Shown in pieces: positions 7,563 to 13,917 of a DNA stretch of 15,270 nucleotides. Position 1 is the stretch's first letter; every line of letters starts with the position of its first letter. The position numbers and the translations under genes were made by a program. The DNA lies in NCBI GenBank assembly GCA_040235405.1, contig JBECKT010000025.1:1-15270 (forward strand), read 5' to 3'. The notes under the pieces are model-generated. The model was not told the DNA's origin. It worked only from the letters and a program-made list of their open reading frames with translations, and searched no databases. This DNA is from PGZG01 sp040235405 (lineage in GTDB: Bacteria > Pseudomonadota > Gammaproteobacteria > Pseudomonadales > Alcanivoracaceae).

Positions 7563-8027
7563 ATGCGAAAAAACACTTTAATGATTAGCATCGTCGCCGC
7601 CATGACACTTTGGATTATTCCGGCTGCGCACGCGCAATCCGGCAACGAACCAGTCAATACTGAGGATGTAAAGAGGGAAACTCAGGAGCTGATTGGCACC
7701 CTTCAAAAATACTCCGCCAAACAGCGTGGCGAAGCTCTAAAAGAAGCCGACCTGGCAATCAAGAAACTTGATGAGCGCATTGACGGGTTAGAAACTCGCG
7801 CTGACAACAACTGGGATGACCTGACTCAGTCGGCCCGGGAGAAAACCAAGGCGAACCTGAAAGCGCTGCGCAAGCAGAGAAATGAGCTGGCAGAAGCCTA
7901 TGGCAGCTTCAAGAGCAGCTCGGCCGGCGCCTGGGAGCAGATGAGAAAAGGCTTCTCAGATGCTTATCAGTCGCTCAGTGAGTCCTGGGAAGAAGCTGTA
8001 AATGAATATGAGAGCGGCAACAAGTAG
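7563..8027 (+). CDS. Secreted coiled-coil protein, relative of the upstream gene
   Basis: 154 residues with a clear Sec signal peptide: Arg2-Lys3, a hydrophobic core at about 6-19, and probable cleavage after AHA (22-24). The mature part is charged and helical with likely coiled coil at 55-115. It carries tryptophan-acidic repeats NWDDL (83-87), AWEQM (123-127) and SWEEA (141-145), the same kind as AWEDL in the neighbour at 7105. Hence an exported, probably periplasmic version of the same fold. GGAGGGAAG sits upstream of the ATG, a strong ribosome-binding site. Function unknown; an envelope-stress or structural role is only inferred. It is followed by the DUF1523 gene 118 bp on. Confidence 0.7.
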   Translation: MRKNTLMISIVAAMTLWIIPAAHAQSGNEPVNTEDVKRETQELIGTLQKYSAKQRGEALKEADLAIKKLDERIDGLETRADNNWDDLTQSAREKTKANLKALRKQRNELAEAYGSFKSSSAGAWEQMRKGFSDAYQSLSESWEEAVNEYESGNK

Positions 8028-8105
8028 TCTCGCAAACGTCACAGGAGCGCTGGAGTACAGAAAAAACCTGGCTTTCTTTCTTGAGAGTCATGGTCAACCC
8101 TGAAA

Positions 8106-8132
8106 CGCAGGCACAGGCATAGCCTGCCTGCG
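8106..8132 (+). promoter_or_regulatory. Strong leader hairpin before the DUF1523 gene
   Basis: CGCAGGC (8106-8112) pairs with GCCTGCG (8126-8132); inside it AGGC (8115-8118) pairs with GCCT (8122-8125) around ATA, with a two-base bulge. This gives 11 pairs ending 13 bases before the ATG, at the edge of the likely GAAGAG ribosome-binding site. Five T follow only after eight bases, so it is a poor terminator; control of translation or transcript separation is possible. Confidence 0.4.
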
Positions 8133-8145
8133 AAGAGCCATTTTT

Positions 8146-8673
8146 ATGAAGAAACTAAAAGCAATCGGGATCGGTTTTTTGGTGATGGCACTACTGGGGA
8201 TTGGCGCATCGCTACATTACTTCTTACCTAAACATGCTGTGGTCGTGATTAACGGGGTAGAAGTTAAGCGCATGGATGCTCAAGGCGTGATTAATTCAAA
8301 CAACGTCGCTGATGGCCCTACGCGGGATATTTACTTCATCAACACGGGCGAACCCGACAACCCTATTGATGTGAGCGTTTTTCGCAATACTGATACCGCG
8401 TTTGGATTTCCGTGGTATTTTAAATTCGATTCAGCCGATGTGCAGGCCAAGGCCCAGCAGCTGAGCAAAGACAGCGACCAGCTTGCGCTGATTCAGTACT
8501 ATGGCTGGCGTATCCGGCTGATTTCAACCTTCCCCAATATTGTTAGCATAGAAGAAACCAACACACGCACAGAGCCCTTTCCGATCTTTAATGTGGTTTT
8601 CTTGCTATTTCTATTCGGTCTGTCCGGGTTCGCTTATTGGAAAATAAAAAGCCGTTTAGATAAGCGTAGTTAA
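8146..8673 (+). CDS. DUF1523-family inner-membrane protein
   Basis: 175 residues with a membrane helix at each end (about 5-27 and 147-165) and a periplasmic domain between. Features I associate with DUF1523 are present: INGVEVKRMD (35-44), TRDIYFINT (59-67), and the YYGWRIRLISTFPN segment (118-131) before the second helix. The family has no known biochemical function. It ends in a basic cytoplasmic tail (KIKSRLDKRS). It lies 118 bp downstream of the secreted coiled-coil gene, with a hairpin in the leader, so shared transcription is uncertain. AT-rich like its two neighbours. Its topology would allow contact with the exported coiled-coil protein in the periplasm, but this is inference. Confidence 0.7.
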   Translation: MKKLKAIGIGFLVMALLGIGASLHYFLPKHAVVVINGVEVKRMDAQGVINSNNVADGPTRDIYFINTGEPDNPIDVSVFRNTDTAFGFPWYFKFDSADVQAKAQQLSKDSDQLALIQYYGWRIRLISTFPNIVSIEETNTRTEPFPIFNVVFLLFLFGLSGFAYWKIKSRLDKRS

Positions 8674-8683
8674 ATAGGTCCAC

Positions 8684-8701
8684 TTGCTCTAATCGTATTG
8701 C
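8684..8701 (+). repeat. 18-bp direct repeat, right copy
   Basis: TTGCTCTAATCGTATTGC, 17 of 18 identical to 6891-6908 and in the same orientation. It lies 10 bases after the DUF1523 stop and 17 bases from the end of the AraC pseudogene, so it marks the switch from the AT-richer block to the decayed region. Similarity beyond the 18 bp is weak. Confidence 0.5.
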
Positions 8702-8926
8702 CCCGCTGATAGCAGCATTCAGGGCTGGTCTCGAAGGAAGAATCTCCGAGGATGCAGTGTAGAGCTGCCCGGCGATACACCTACCCAGCGTTTAAAAGCA
8801 CGATTAAACGCACTTTGCTCAGAAAATCCGAGCAGCAAGGCAATATCACTCAACCCCAAACCACGATCCTGCAGATACTGCCGCGCCAATTGCTCACGTT
8901 ACGATCCAGCCACTGTTGCCAGCTAA

Positions 8927-9032
8927 GGAAGCTCTGAATAACCCGGAGCGGTCGATCGGCCGCGATAGGCTCGGAAAAATCGCGGCCGATCGGCCGCTCC
9001 TACAACAGATATGACAGTTTTTCAGAGGTTCC
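8927..9032. mobile_element. 106-bp MITE with IS5-like ends and CTAA duplication
   Basis: The ends GGAAGCTCTGAATAA (8927-8941) and TTTTTCAGAGGTTCC (9018-9032) are inverted repeats matching at 13 of 15 positions. CTAA directly precedes (8923-8926) and follows (9033-9036) the element, as expected for a 4-bp target duplication of the YTAR kind made by IS5-group transposases; the GGAACCTCTGAA ends also recall that group. No transposase is encoded, so movement would need an IS elsewhere in the genome. It lies inside the AraC pseudogene and carries a long REP-like hairpin. The repeats and duplication are seen directly; the IS5 link is from memory. Confidence 0.75.
8945..9005. repeat. REPIN-like inverted REP pair within the MITE
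   Basis: Arms 8945-8966 and 8979-9000 are 22 bases each and pair with one G-U exception around a 12-base loop. Each arm is itself a REP-like unit of the form ATCG, 6-base arm, AT, 6-base arm, CTCC: the right one is CGGCCG-AT-CGGCCG and continues as CTCCTACAA; the left one, read on the other strand, is CGGCCG-AT-CGACCG. Two REPs head to head are called a REPIN in Pseudomonas. The RNA or single-stranded DNA would fold very stably. REPs are normally mobilised by a RAYT transposase, none of which is in the window. Confidence 0.7.
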
Positions 9033-9133
9033 CTAAGGCCGTGTTTTGGCAACCCGCGCTGCAGCTTGCTTCGCCCAGGGTGTCGGTGGCCAACACCAGG
9101 CGGCAGAATGGGGTCATTGCGGTTGGACAGGGA

Positions 9134-9160
9134 ATCGCCGTCGGTCGACGGCTCCTACGA
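9134..9160 (+). repeat. Single REP-like repeat
   Basis: ATCG, arm CCGTCG, loop GT, arm CGACGG, then CTCCTACGA. The layout equals that of the unit at 8979-9005, but both arms have changed together so that pairing is kept. It lies between the AraC remnant and the small ORF at 9177, just ahead of that ORF's ribosome-binding site. Confidence 0.6.
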
Positions 9161-9176
9161 GTTACCGGAGTGCGCC

Positions 9177-9455
9177 ATGGAACTGATCGAGATGATGCGG
9201 GATGTGGTGGAGCAGAGTGGTCTGGCCGCCCTTTGGCAGCAGGTAGCACCCCGGCTGGCACTGGATCTGCGCCAGCTGATCTTTGTTGCTGCCACTCCGT
9301 TCTTTGTCGGCGTAGCGGTGTGGGAGTGCCGCCGCATTCGCCACGACCCGAACTGCATGGATAGCGCCGGAGTGGCAGCGCAGCGAGCCGGAAACGATCA
9401 CGACGCGCGACGCGCCGTCTCCTCGATAAGCGAGGCAATTTTCGGCAAGGCCTGA
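9177..9455 (+). CDS. Small membrane-protein ORF, possibly truncated gene
   Basis: 92 residues starting at an ATG with CCGGAG seven bases upstream. Residues 1-31 look like an amphipathic helix and 33-49 form one membrane segment, followed by ECRRIRHDPN. This start loosely resembles the N-terminus of sterol desaturase/fatty acid hydroxylase proteins, whose histidine motifs would come later. Instead, after about residue 60 the frame reads the reverse of the alpha/beta hydrolase end, overlapping that gene by 58 bases. The best reading is a gene cut off near 9360-9397, or a small membrane protein with an accidental tail. Identity is uncertain. Confidence 0.35.
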   Translation: MELIEMMRDVVEQSGLAALWQQVAPRLALDLRQLIFVAATPFFVGVAVWECRRIRHDPNCMDSAGVAAQRAGNDHDARRAVSSISEAIFGKA

Positions 9456-10300
9456 TCAGGCAAATCATGACCCATGCCGCGAATCAACTCGAACCGGGCA
9501 CCGGGAATGGCCTTTGCCGTCTCACGGCCACTGGCAGGACGGATCAACGGGTCTTCACTGCCATGAATCACCGTGGTGGGCACACGAATCTTTCTCAGCT
9601 CGTGACGAAACCCTCCGGTGGACAACACCGCCATCAATTGCTGCCGCACACCACGCGGGTACAAGCCGCGCTCCCAACTTTGCCGGAACATCTTCTCGGC
9701 CAGCGCATCACTGGTCGGCACCGAGCCGCCCAGCGTGCGCATCATCCGGCGACCAAACTCGACAAACTGATCGGCATTTTCGATTTTTACTTTCGGCCCA
9801 ACCAGCGCTTTCAGCGCTGACAGTTTTGGCGGTGCCAACGGCCAACGGGTGTTCGGGCTGGACATGATCGAGGTCAGGCTGCGCACCCGCTCCGGCCGCC
9901 GGGCGCTCATCAGCTGGCTGATCATGCCGCCCATCGACGCGCCGACCATATGGGCACGATCAATCTCCAGCGCATCCATCAGGCCGATCGTATCCGCCAC
10001 CATATCGTGCAGGGTATAGGCCGCCCGCACCGGCAGGCCGATGAAGTAGCGCAGCATCGCGGCGGCCGGATCATGGTGGAACGGCGCCCGCAGCCTGGTG
10101 GACAGGCCAACATCACGGTTATCAAAACGGATTACCCGGTAGCCCTTCTGCGCCAGCGCATCCAGCAACGGCTCCGGCCAGAACACCATCTGCGCCGACA
10201 GCCCCATAACGAAAATGATCGGCTCTCCCTGCTCCGGACCACGCGCCTCGTAGAAAAGCTCGATGCCATTGCTGCTGACGGTGCCGGTTGTCGGTGTCAT
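9398..10300 (-). CDS. Alpha/beta-fold hydrolase
   Basis: 300 residues of the alpha/beta hydrolase superfamily with a complete triad: nucleophile Ser122 in GASMGG (120-125), Asp250 in HGSEDPLIR, and His278 in GMGHDLP. The early FDNRDVGLST (59-68) and MGLSAQM (32-38) are typical of the family of putative esterases or lipases close to epoxide-hydrolase and 3-oxoadipate enol-lactonase types; the substrate cannot be told from sequence. No signal peptide is seen, so cytoplasmic. I start at the ATG at 10300, which gives SNGIELFYEARG near the N-terminus as usual; the frame extends to a TTG at 10360, which would add 20 unlikely residues. The divergent neighbour starts 65 bp away. The 3' end overlaps the small ORF at 9177-9455. 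Confidence 0.85.
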   Translation of the reverse strand: MTPTTGTVSSNGIELFYEARGPEQGEPIIFVMGLSAQMVFWPEPLLDALAQKGYRVIRFDNRDVGLSTRLRAPFHHDPAAAMLRYFIGLPVRAAYTLHDMVADTIGLMDALEIDRAHMVGASMGGMISQLMSARRPERVRSLTSIMSSPNTRWPLAPPKLSALKALVGPKVKIENADQFVEFGRRMMRTLGGSVPTSDALAEKMFRQSWERGLYPRGVRQQLMAVLSTGGFRHELRKIRVPTTVIHGSEDPLIRPASGRETAKAIPGARFELIRGMGHDLPDQALPKIASLIEETARRAS

Positions 10301-10365
10301 GAATCGATTCCATGGTGTAAGGTCGGCCCGATTGATAACTGCGGCGCCGGGGGGACGCAACCATC

Positions 10366-11253
10366 ATGGCAGCAATTGGCCTGAAAAGATTTCGTTTGAC
10401 CCTGTTTCTGCTCTCTGCCCTCGGTCTGGCGGCCCTGTTCGGTGCCGGCTACTGGCTGAAAGGTCGCTATTGGCTGGACGACTGGCGGGCAGCACAGCAC
10501 CTGAACCATGCGGTCAAGCGGGTCGAAGCCGTGCAGACGCCGCTACGCGAGTTTATCGAGCGCACCGGATTCTGGCCAAACAGCCCTCTGGATGCACGGC
10601 TGGATGAAACCCTGTTGCAGGGCGACGAGGTCATAGCCGATATCCGCCTTGGCCAGTCTTCCCTGCTGACCGTCACCTTTCTCGGCGCTTCGCAGCAACT
10701 ACAGGGCCGCACCCTGATTTTTATTCCGGAAAAGACCGCCAGCGGCGCGGTGCGCTGGCGCTGTGACGAAGGGTCGCTGCCTGCCGAGCTGCGCCCTGCC
10801 CGCTGCCGCAGTAATGATGCAGTGGCCAGACAAAGCATGCCCACCAGCCCGCAAATGCCAAGCATCCCAACGCCGGTTCGCGAGGCCGTCGACAAGCAGT
10901 TCGACCCATTGACGCAACGCGCGGCGACGGTCCGCAGCGTGCTCGAGGACAAGATCGAAAGCAGCAAGGACATTCGCCTGAAGGTGAACCAGTTTTTGCT
11001 GGAGACCGGACAGCTGCCAACCAGCAATCAGCTTATCGATTTACCTGAACCACACCGCATGGCAGACCGTTATTTCCGCCAGATCGGACTGGACAGCGGC
11101 GGAGCGATTCTGTTCGAGTTTGGCGACGGCATTGCCGGCATGGAAGGACACAGGTTTATGCTGGTGCCGACCGGGTTCCCCGGCGTCTGGCGCTGCCAGA
11201 GTGCGCTGCCGGAGGATCATGTTCCGGCGCTGTGCGATAAGCAGATCCTCTGA
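10366..11253 (+). CDS. Membrane-anchored protein with two pilin-like domains
   Basis: 295 residues: short basic start, membrane helix at about 10-32, then a periplasmic part. Two similar units follow. Unit 1 (about 45-147) has REFIERTGFWP, GRTLIFIPEKTASGAVRWRC and a closing Cys133-x13-Cys147 (WRC...LRPARC). Unit 2 (about 190-290) has NQFLLETGQLP, GHRFMLVPTGFPGVWRC and Cys277-x12-Cys290 (WRC...VPALC). Each resembles the globular half of type IV pilin with its C-terminal disulfide loop (strand, LxxxP, W-C, then LP...C). There is no prepilin peptidase site (GF...E), so it is not an ordinary pilin. A proline-rich linker (about 157-170) separates the units. Function unknown; interaction with pilus or secretion machinery is inferred. 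Ribosome-binding site GGGGGA at 10349-10355. Confidence 0.65.
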   Translation: MAAIGLKRFRLTLFLLSALGLAALFGAGYWLKGRYWLDDWRAAQHLNHAVKRVEAVQTPLREFIERTGFWPNSPLDARLDETLLQGDEVIADIRLGQSSLLTVTFLGASQQLQGRTLIFIPEKTASGAVRWRCDEGSLPAELRPARCRSNDAVARQSMPTSPQMPSIPTPVREAVDKQFDPLTQRAATVRSVLEDKIESSKDIRLKVNQFLLETGQLPTSNQLIDLPEPHRMADRYFRQIGLDSGGAILFEFGDGIAGMEGHRFMLVPTGFPGVWRCQSALPEDHVPALCDKQIL

Positions 11254-11268
11254 GCGATACCAGCCGGT

Positions 11269-12450
11269 TTAACGAAGCAGTTGCGCAAAGGGCAGAAAAT
11301 CGACCAGCTCGCCGGTTGCGACGGTTCGGCCGGCCGGCACACGGGCAAGGCCTTCTGCCCAGCAGGCGGAGCTGAGCATCCCCGAGCTCTGGTTCGGGTG
11401 CGCTTCAAGCGCGCCGTCCGCATTGACCCTGACGCGCAGATATTCTTCACGCTTGCCTGCCTTGGCAACCTCGAACGCTGCCGGTAACGCATACCAGACC
11501 GGGGCAGGCGCAATCACGCCGCGACAACGATCCAGCAGCGGTTTGACCAGCACCAGAAACGTTACCAGCACCGCAGCCGGGTTACCGGGCAAACCGAGAA
11601 ACAGACTGTTCTCGACCTTGCCAAAAGCAAACGGCTTGCCCGGTTTGATCGCCACTTTCCACAGATCGATGCAGCCCAGTTCGGCAACGGCATCGCGGAC
11701 ATGATCTTCCTCGCCCACCGAAACACCGCCGGTGCTGATGATCAACTGCGCCGACTGTGCTGCATGCCTGAGTGCAGCAGTAGTCGCCTCGGCACTGTCT
11801 GCGACCATCCCGCAATCGGATACTTCACAGCCGACCTGCTCCAACAAGCCACTCAGCAGCGCGCTATTGGAATTGAAAATTTTTCCCGGCAGCGGCACCT
11901 CCCCCGGTCGCTGCAACTCGTTGCCGGTGGTCAGCAGTGCAACCCGCAGACGTTGCCGCACAGGCGCCTCGGCCAGCCCGAGGGAGGCGATCAGACCCAG
12001 ATGCCAGGGCGTCAGCAGCGTGCCTGCGGTCAGTACGACGGCACCAGCCTGAACGTCCTGCCCGCGCCGACGAATGTTGGCGCCGGTTTTTACCGCAGGC
12101 AGTGACACGGAATCGGCGTCGGCCACACAGTTTTCCTGCATCACCACCGCATCGGCACCGGGCGGTACCGCAGCGCCGGTAAAAATCCGCGCAGCGCTGT
12201 TGGCGGCCAACGGCGCCGGCACCTCACCTGCGCAGATCCGGTCACTGACCGGCAGTGATTGATTCGCATCATTGCTGCGCAGTGCGTAGCCATCGACCGC
12301 GCTGTTATCCGCCGGTGGCACATCAATCGGACTGATCAGGTCAGCCGCCAGCACCCGTCCAGCCGCCGCTGACAGGGCCACCGTTTCCTCCGCACACAGA
12401 CAGGCCGATTGTGACTGCAACCTGACAACAGCGTCGGCAACACTGATCAT
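11269..12450 (-). CDS. moeA: Molybdopterin molybdenumtransferase MoeA
   Basis: Inserts molybdate into adenylated molybdopterin to make molybdenum cofactor. 393 residues, the usual length. Family signatures: PPADNSAVDGYAL (45-57), TTGNEL, STGGVSVGEEDHV, IKPGKPFAFGKV and LPGNPAA, covering the MoeA N-terminal domain, the MPT-binding domain and, at the end, a beta-barrel C-terminal domain. The frame is open further upstream, but the ATG at 12450 is chosen because it overlaps the moaB stop as ATGA, implying translational coupling. It converges on the pilin-like gene, with 15 bp between stops. No other moa or mob gene is in the window. Confidence 0.96.
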   Translation of the reverse strand: MISVADAVVRLQSQSACLCAEETVALSAAAGRVLAADLISPIDVPPADNSAVDGYALRSNDANQSLPVSDRICAGEVPAPLAANSAARIFTGAAVPPGADAVVMQENCVADADSVSLPAVKTGANIRRRGQDVQAGAVVLTAGTLLTPWHLGLIASLGLAEAPVRQRLRVALLTTGNELQRPGEVPLPGKIFNSNSALLSGLLEQVGCEVSDCGMVADSAEATTAALRHAAQSAQLIISTGGVSVGEEDHVRDAVAELGCIDLWKVAIKPGKPFAFGKVENSLFLGLPGNPAAVLVTFLVLVKPLLDRCRGVIAPAPVWYALPAAFEVAKAGKREEYLRVRVNADGALEAHPNQSSGMLSSACWAEGLARVPAGRTVATGELVDFLPFAQLLR

Positions 12451-12974
12451 GCCGACTGGCCTTTCTTCTGCACCAGACCGACAAAGTTGCAGGGGCGCTG
12501 CCGGCTGTCCAGCTGCGGCGCAATGATCCGGTCCCAACCGGTGGCGCAGGCATTGTTGGAGCCGGGCAGGCAGAAGATCACGGTGTAATTGGCCACCCCG
12601 GCCACGGCCCGTGACTGGATGGTGGAGGTGCCGATATCCTCCAGCGACACCTGCCGGAACAGTTCGCCGAAACCTTCAATCGGCTTGTCGAACAAGGGGC
12701 ATAGCGCTTCGGGCGTACTGTCGCGGGCGGAAAATCCGGTACCGCCGGTAACCACGATCGCCTGCACCTTCGGGTCGACAATCCATGCCGATACCACCGC
12801 CCGTAGCGCATAAATGTCATCCCGGACCAGATCCCGGGCAATCAACTGGTGCCCCGCCTGCTGCAATCTGGCCACCAGCAGGTCGCCGGAGCTGTCCGTG
12901 GCGCTGGTGCGGGTATCGCTGACCGTCAGCACGGCAATGCGCAGCGGAGTGAAAACGGATTCGGCCTGTGCCAT
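12447..12974 (-). CDS. moaB: Molybdenum cofactor biosynthesis protein MoaB
   Basis: 175 residues of the MoaB/MogA family, which binds molybdopterin and in MogA adenylates it before MoeA adds the metal. Signatures: LTVSDTR (16-22), VTGGTGFSARDSTPEA (75-90) and LPGSNNA (136-142). The GTG-headed extension VSIV before the ATG at 12974 is possible but unneeded; E. coli MoaB is about 170 residues. The first gene of a two-gene operon with moeA (ATGA overlap). MogA is the alternative name; overall length and the TVSDTR start favour MoaB. Confidence 0.93.
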   Translation of the reverse strand: MAQAESVFTPLRIAVLTVSDTRTSATDSSGDLLVARLQQAGHQLIARDLVRDDIYALRAVVSAWIVDPKVQAIVVTGGTGFSARDSTPEALCPLFDKPIEGFGELFRQVSLEDIGTSTIQSRAVAGVANYTVIFCLPGSNNACATGWDRIIAPQLDSRQRPCNFVGLVQKKGQSA

Positions 12975-13190
12975 AACAATGCTCACGCGGTAGTCTGATG
13001 AAGGTCTGAATTCTGGCCAGCCAGCATAGTGATAAGCAAGCCGGATTGTCGCAGTGGTAACTTGTCGGGATACTCTCTGACAGCTGCCAAGAGAGCAGGT
13101 TAACGCCCGGGCCATCAATGTGCTGCTGGCTTTCCGCCGGGCCGACCGCGCCTGACACCCCGCCTTGACAGTTACAGACAGGCCGCAGCC

Positions 13191-13218
13191 TTCATCGGGG
13201 GTTCTCTACTGTTATACT
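13191..13218 (+). promoter_or_regulatory. Extended -10 promoter for gloC
   Basis: TATACT (13213-13218) matches TATAAT at 5 of 6 and is preceded by TG one base before, the extended -10 arrangement, which needs little -35 help; TTCATC at 13191 is a weak -35 with 16-base spacing. Transcription would start near 13225, some 26 bases before the gloC ATG. A palindrome begins inside the -10. Confidence 0.5.
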
Positions 13219-13240
13219 GCGGCGTCATTTGATGCCGCAG
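13217..13240. promoter_or_regulatory. Inverted repeat overlapping the gloC promoter
   Basis: CTGCGGC (13217-13223) and GCCGCAG (13234-13240) pair perfectly; with a G-U and two more inner pairs the stem reaches 10 bp around ATTT. It covers the end of the -10 and the predicted transcription start, so it could be a repressor operator or a 5' leader hairpin. Confidence 0.4.
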
Positions 13241-13250
13241 ATACCCTGTC

Positions 13251-13892
13251 ATGAAATATGCCATTCTCCCGGTGACCCCGTTCGAACAGAACTGCTCGAT
13301 CCTGCAATGTGAGGAAACCGGTAATCTTGCCGTGGTCGACCCTGGCGGTGATGTCGAACGAATTATCGACGCGCTGCAACAGATCGGCGGCAAGGTGGAG
13401 AAAATTCTCGTCACCCATGCCCATATCGATCATGCCGGCGCGGTCGCCGATCTCGCCGAGCGCCTCGGCTTGCCGATCGAAGGACCGCAGCGCGAAGACA
13501 GTTTCTGGATCGACATGCTGCCACAGCAGTCGCAGATGTTCGGCTTCCCGCCGGCACGTGCCTTCACGCCAACCCGCTGGCTGGAGCATGGCGACAGTGT
13601 CAGCGTCGGCAACACCCGTCTGGATGTGCTGCACTGCCCGGGCCATACCCCGGGGCATGTGGTGTTTGTCGAGCCGCAATCACGGCTGGCAATTGTCGGC
13701 GATGTGCTGTTCGCCGGCTCTATCGGTCGCAGCGATTTCCCCCGTGGCAACCACGAGGATCTGGTACGCTCGATTCGCGAGCGATTGTTCCCGCTCGGCG
13801 ATGACATGGGCTTCATTCCCGGCCACGGTCCCATGTCCACCTTTGGTCAGGAACGGCAGACCAACCCTTTTGTCAGCGATCACCGCGGCTAG
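13251..13892 (+). CDS. gloC: GloC/YcbL-type metallo-beta-lactamase-fold hydrolase
   Basis: 213 residues, the size of E. coli YcbL (GloC), a type II glyoxalase-like enzyme that hydrolyses S-lactoylglutathione in methylglyoxal detoxification. Metal ligands: His56, His58, Asp60 and His61 in THAHIDHAG; His132 in CPGHTPGH; Asp151 in GDVLFAGSIGRSD; His192 in GHGPMSTFGQER. The ending TNPFV is typical of this subfamily. Cytoplasmic. A clear ribosome-binding site is not seen, though the start fits the family (MKYAILPVTPFEQNC). First of three genes in one direction; the Kunitz lipoprotein starts 25 bp after it. The substrate is inferred from the family. Confidence 0.88.
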   Translation: MKYAILPVTPFEQNCSILQCEETGNLAVVDPGGDVERIIDALQQIGGKVEKILVTHAHIDHAGAVADLAERLGLPIEGPQREDSFWIDMLPQQSQMFGFPPARAFTPTRWLEHGDSVSVGNTRLDVLHCPGHTPGHVVFVEPQSRLAIVGDVLFAGSIGRSDFPRGNHEDLVRSIRERLFPLGDDMGFIPGHGPMSTFGQERQTNPFVSDHRG

Positions 13893-13917
13893 AACTATCC
13901 GGCTCAGGGAGAGACCC

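Larger units (their letters stand above)
8719..9105 (-). pseudogene. AraC-family regulator C-terminal remnant, broken
   Basis: Read on the minus strand, 8887-8719 encodes EQLARQYLQDRGLGLSDIAL followed by LLGFSEQSAFNRAFKRWVGV and SPG, the second helix-turn-helix of AraC/XylS regulators, up to a TGA at 8721-8719. Just upstream, SWQQWLDRNV is in another frame, so a small deletion near 8889 breaks the gene. Beyond the inserted 106-bp element (8927-9032), KLQRGLPKHGL continues in the SWQQW frame: removing the element and one CTAA copy joins GL to SW exactly. Further upstream the frame is lost again, and no N-terminal effector domain is found, so the 9105 limit is approximate. The gene must once have been intact and is now non-functional. 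Its former target is unknown. Confidence 0.8.

Noticed and set aside
13073..13095. CTCTCT / AGAGAG inverted repeat upstream of moaB
   Set aside because: Only 6 bp with an 11-base loop, no T run and no known operator match; insufficient to list as a feature.
13165..13170. Perfect TTGACA as a -35 for gloC
   Set aside because: It lies 42 bases before the good -10, and no -10 stands at 16-18 bases.
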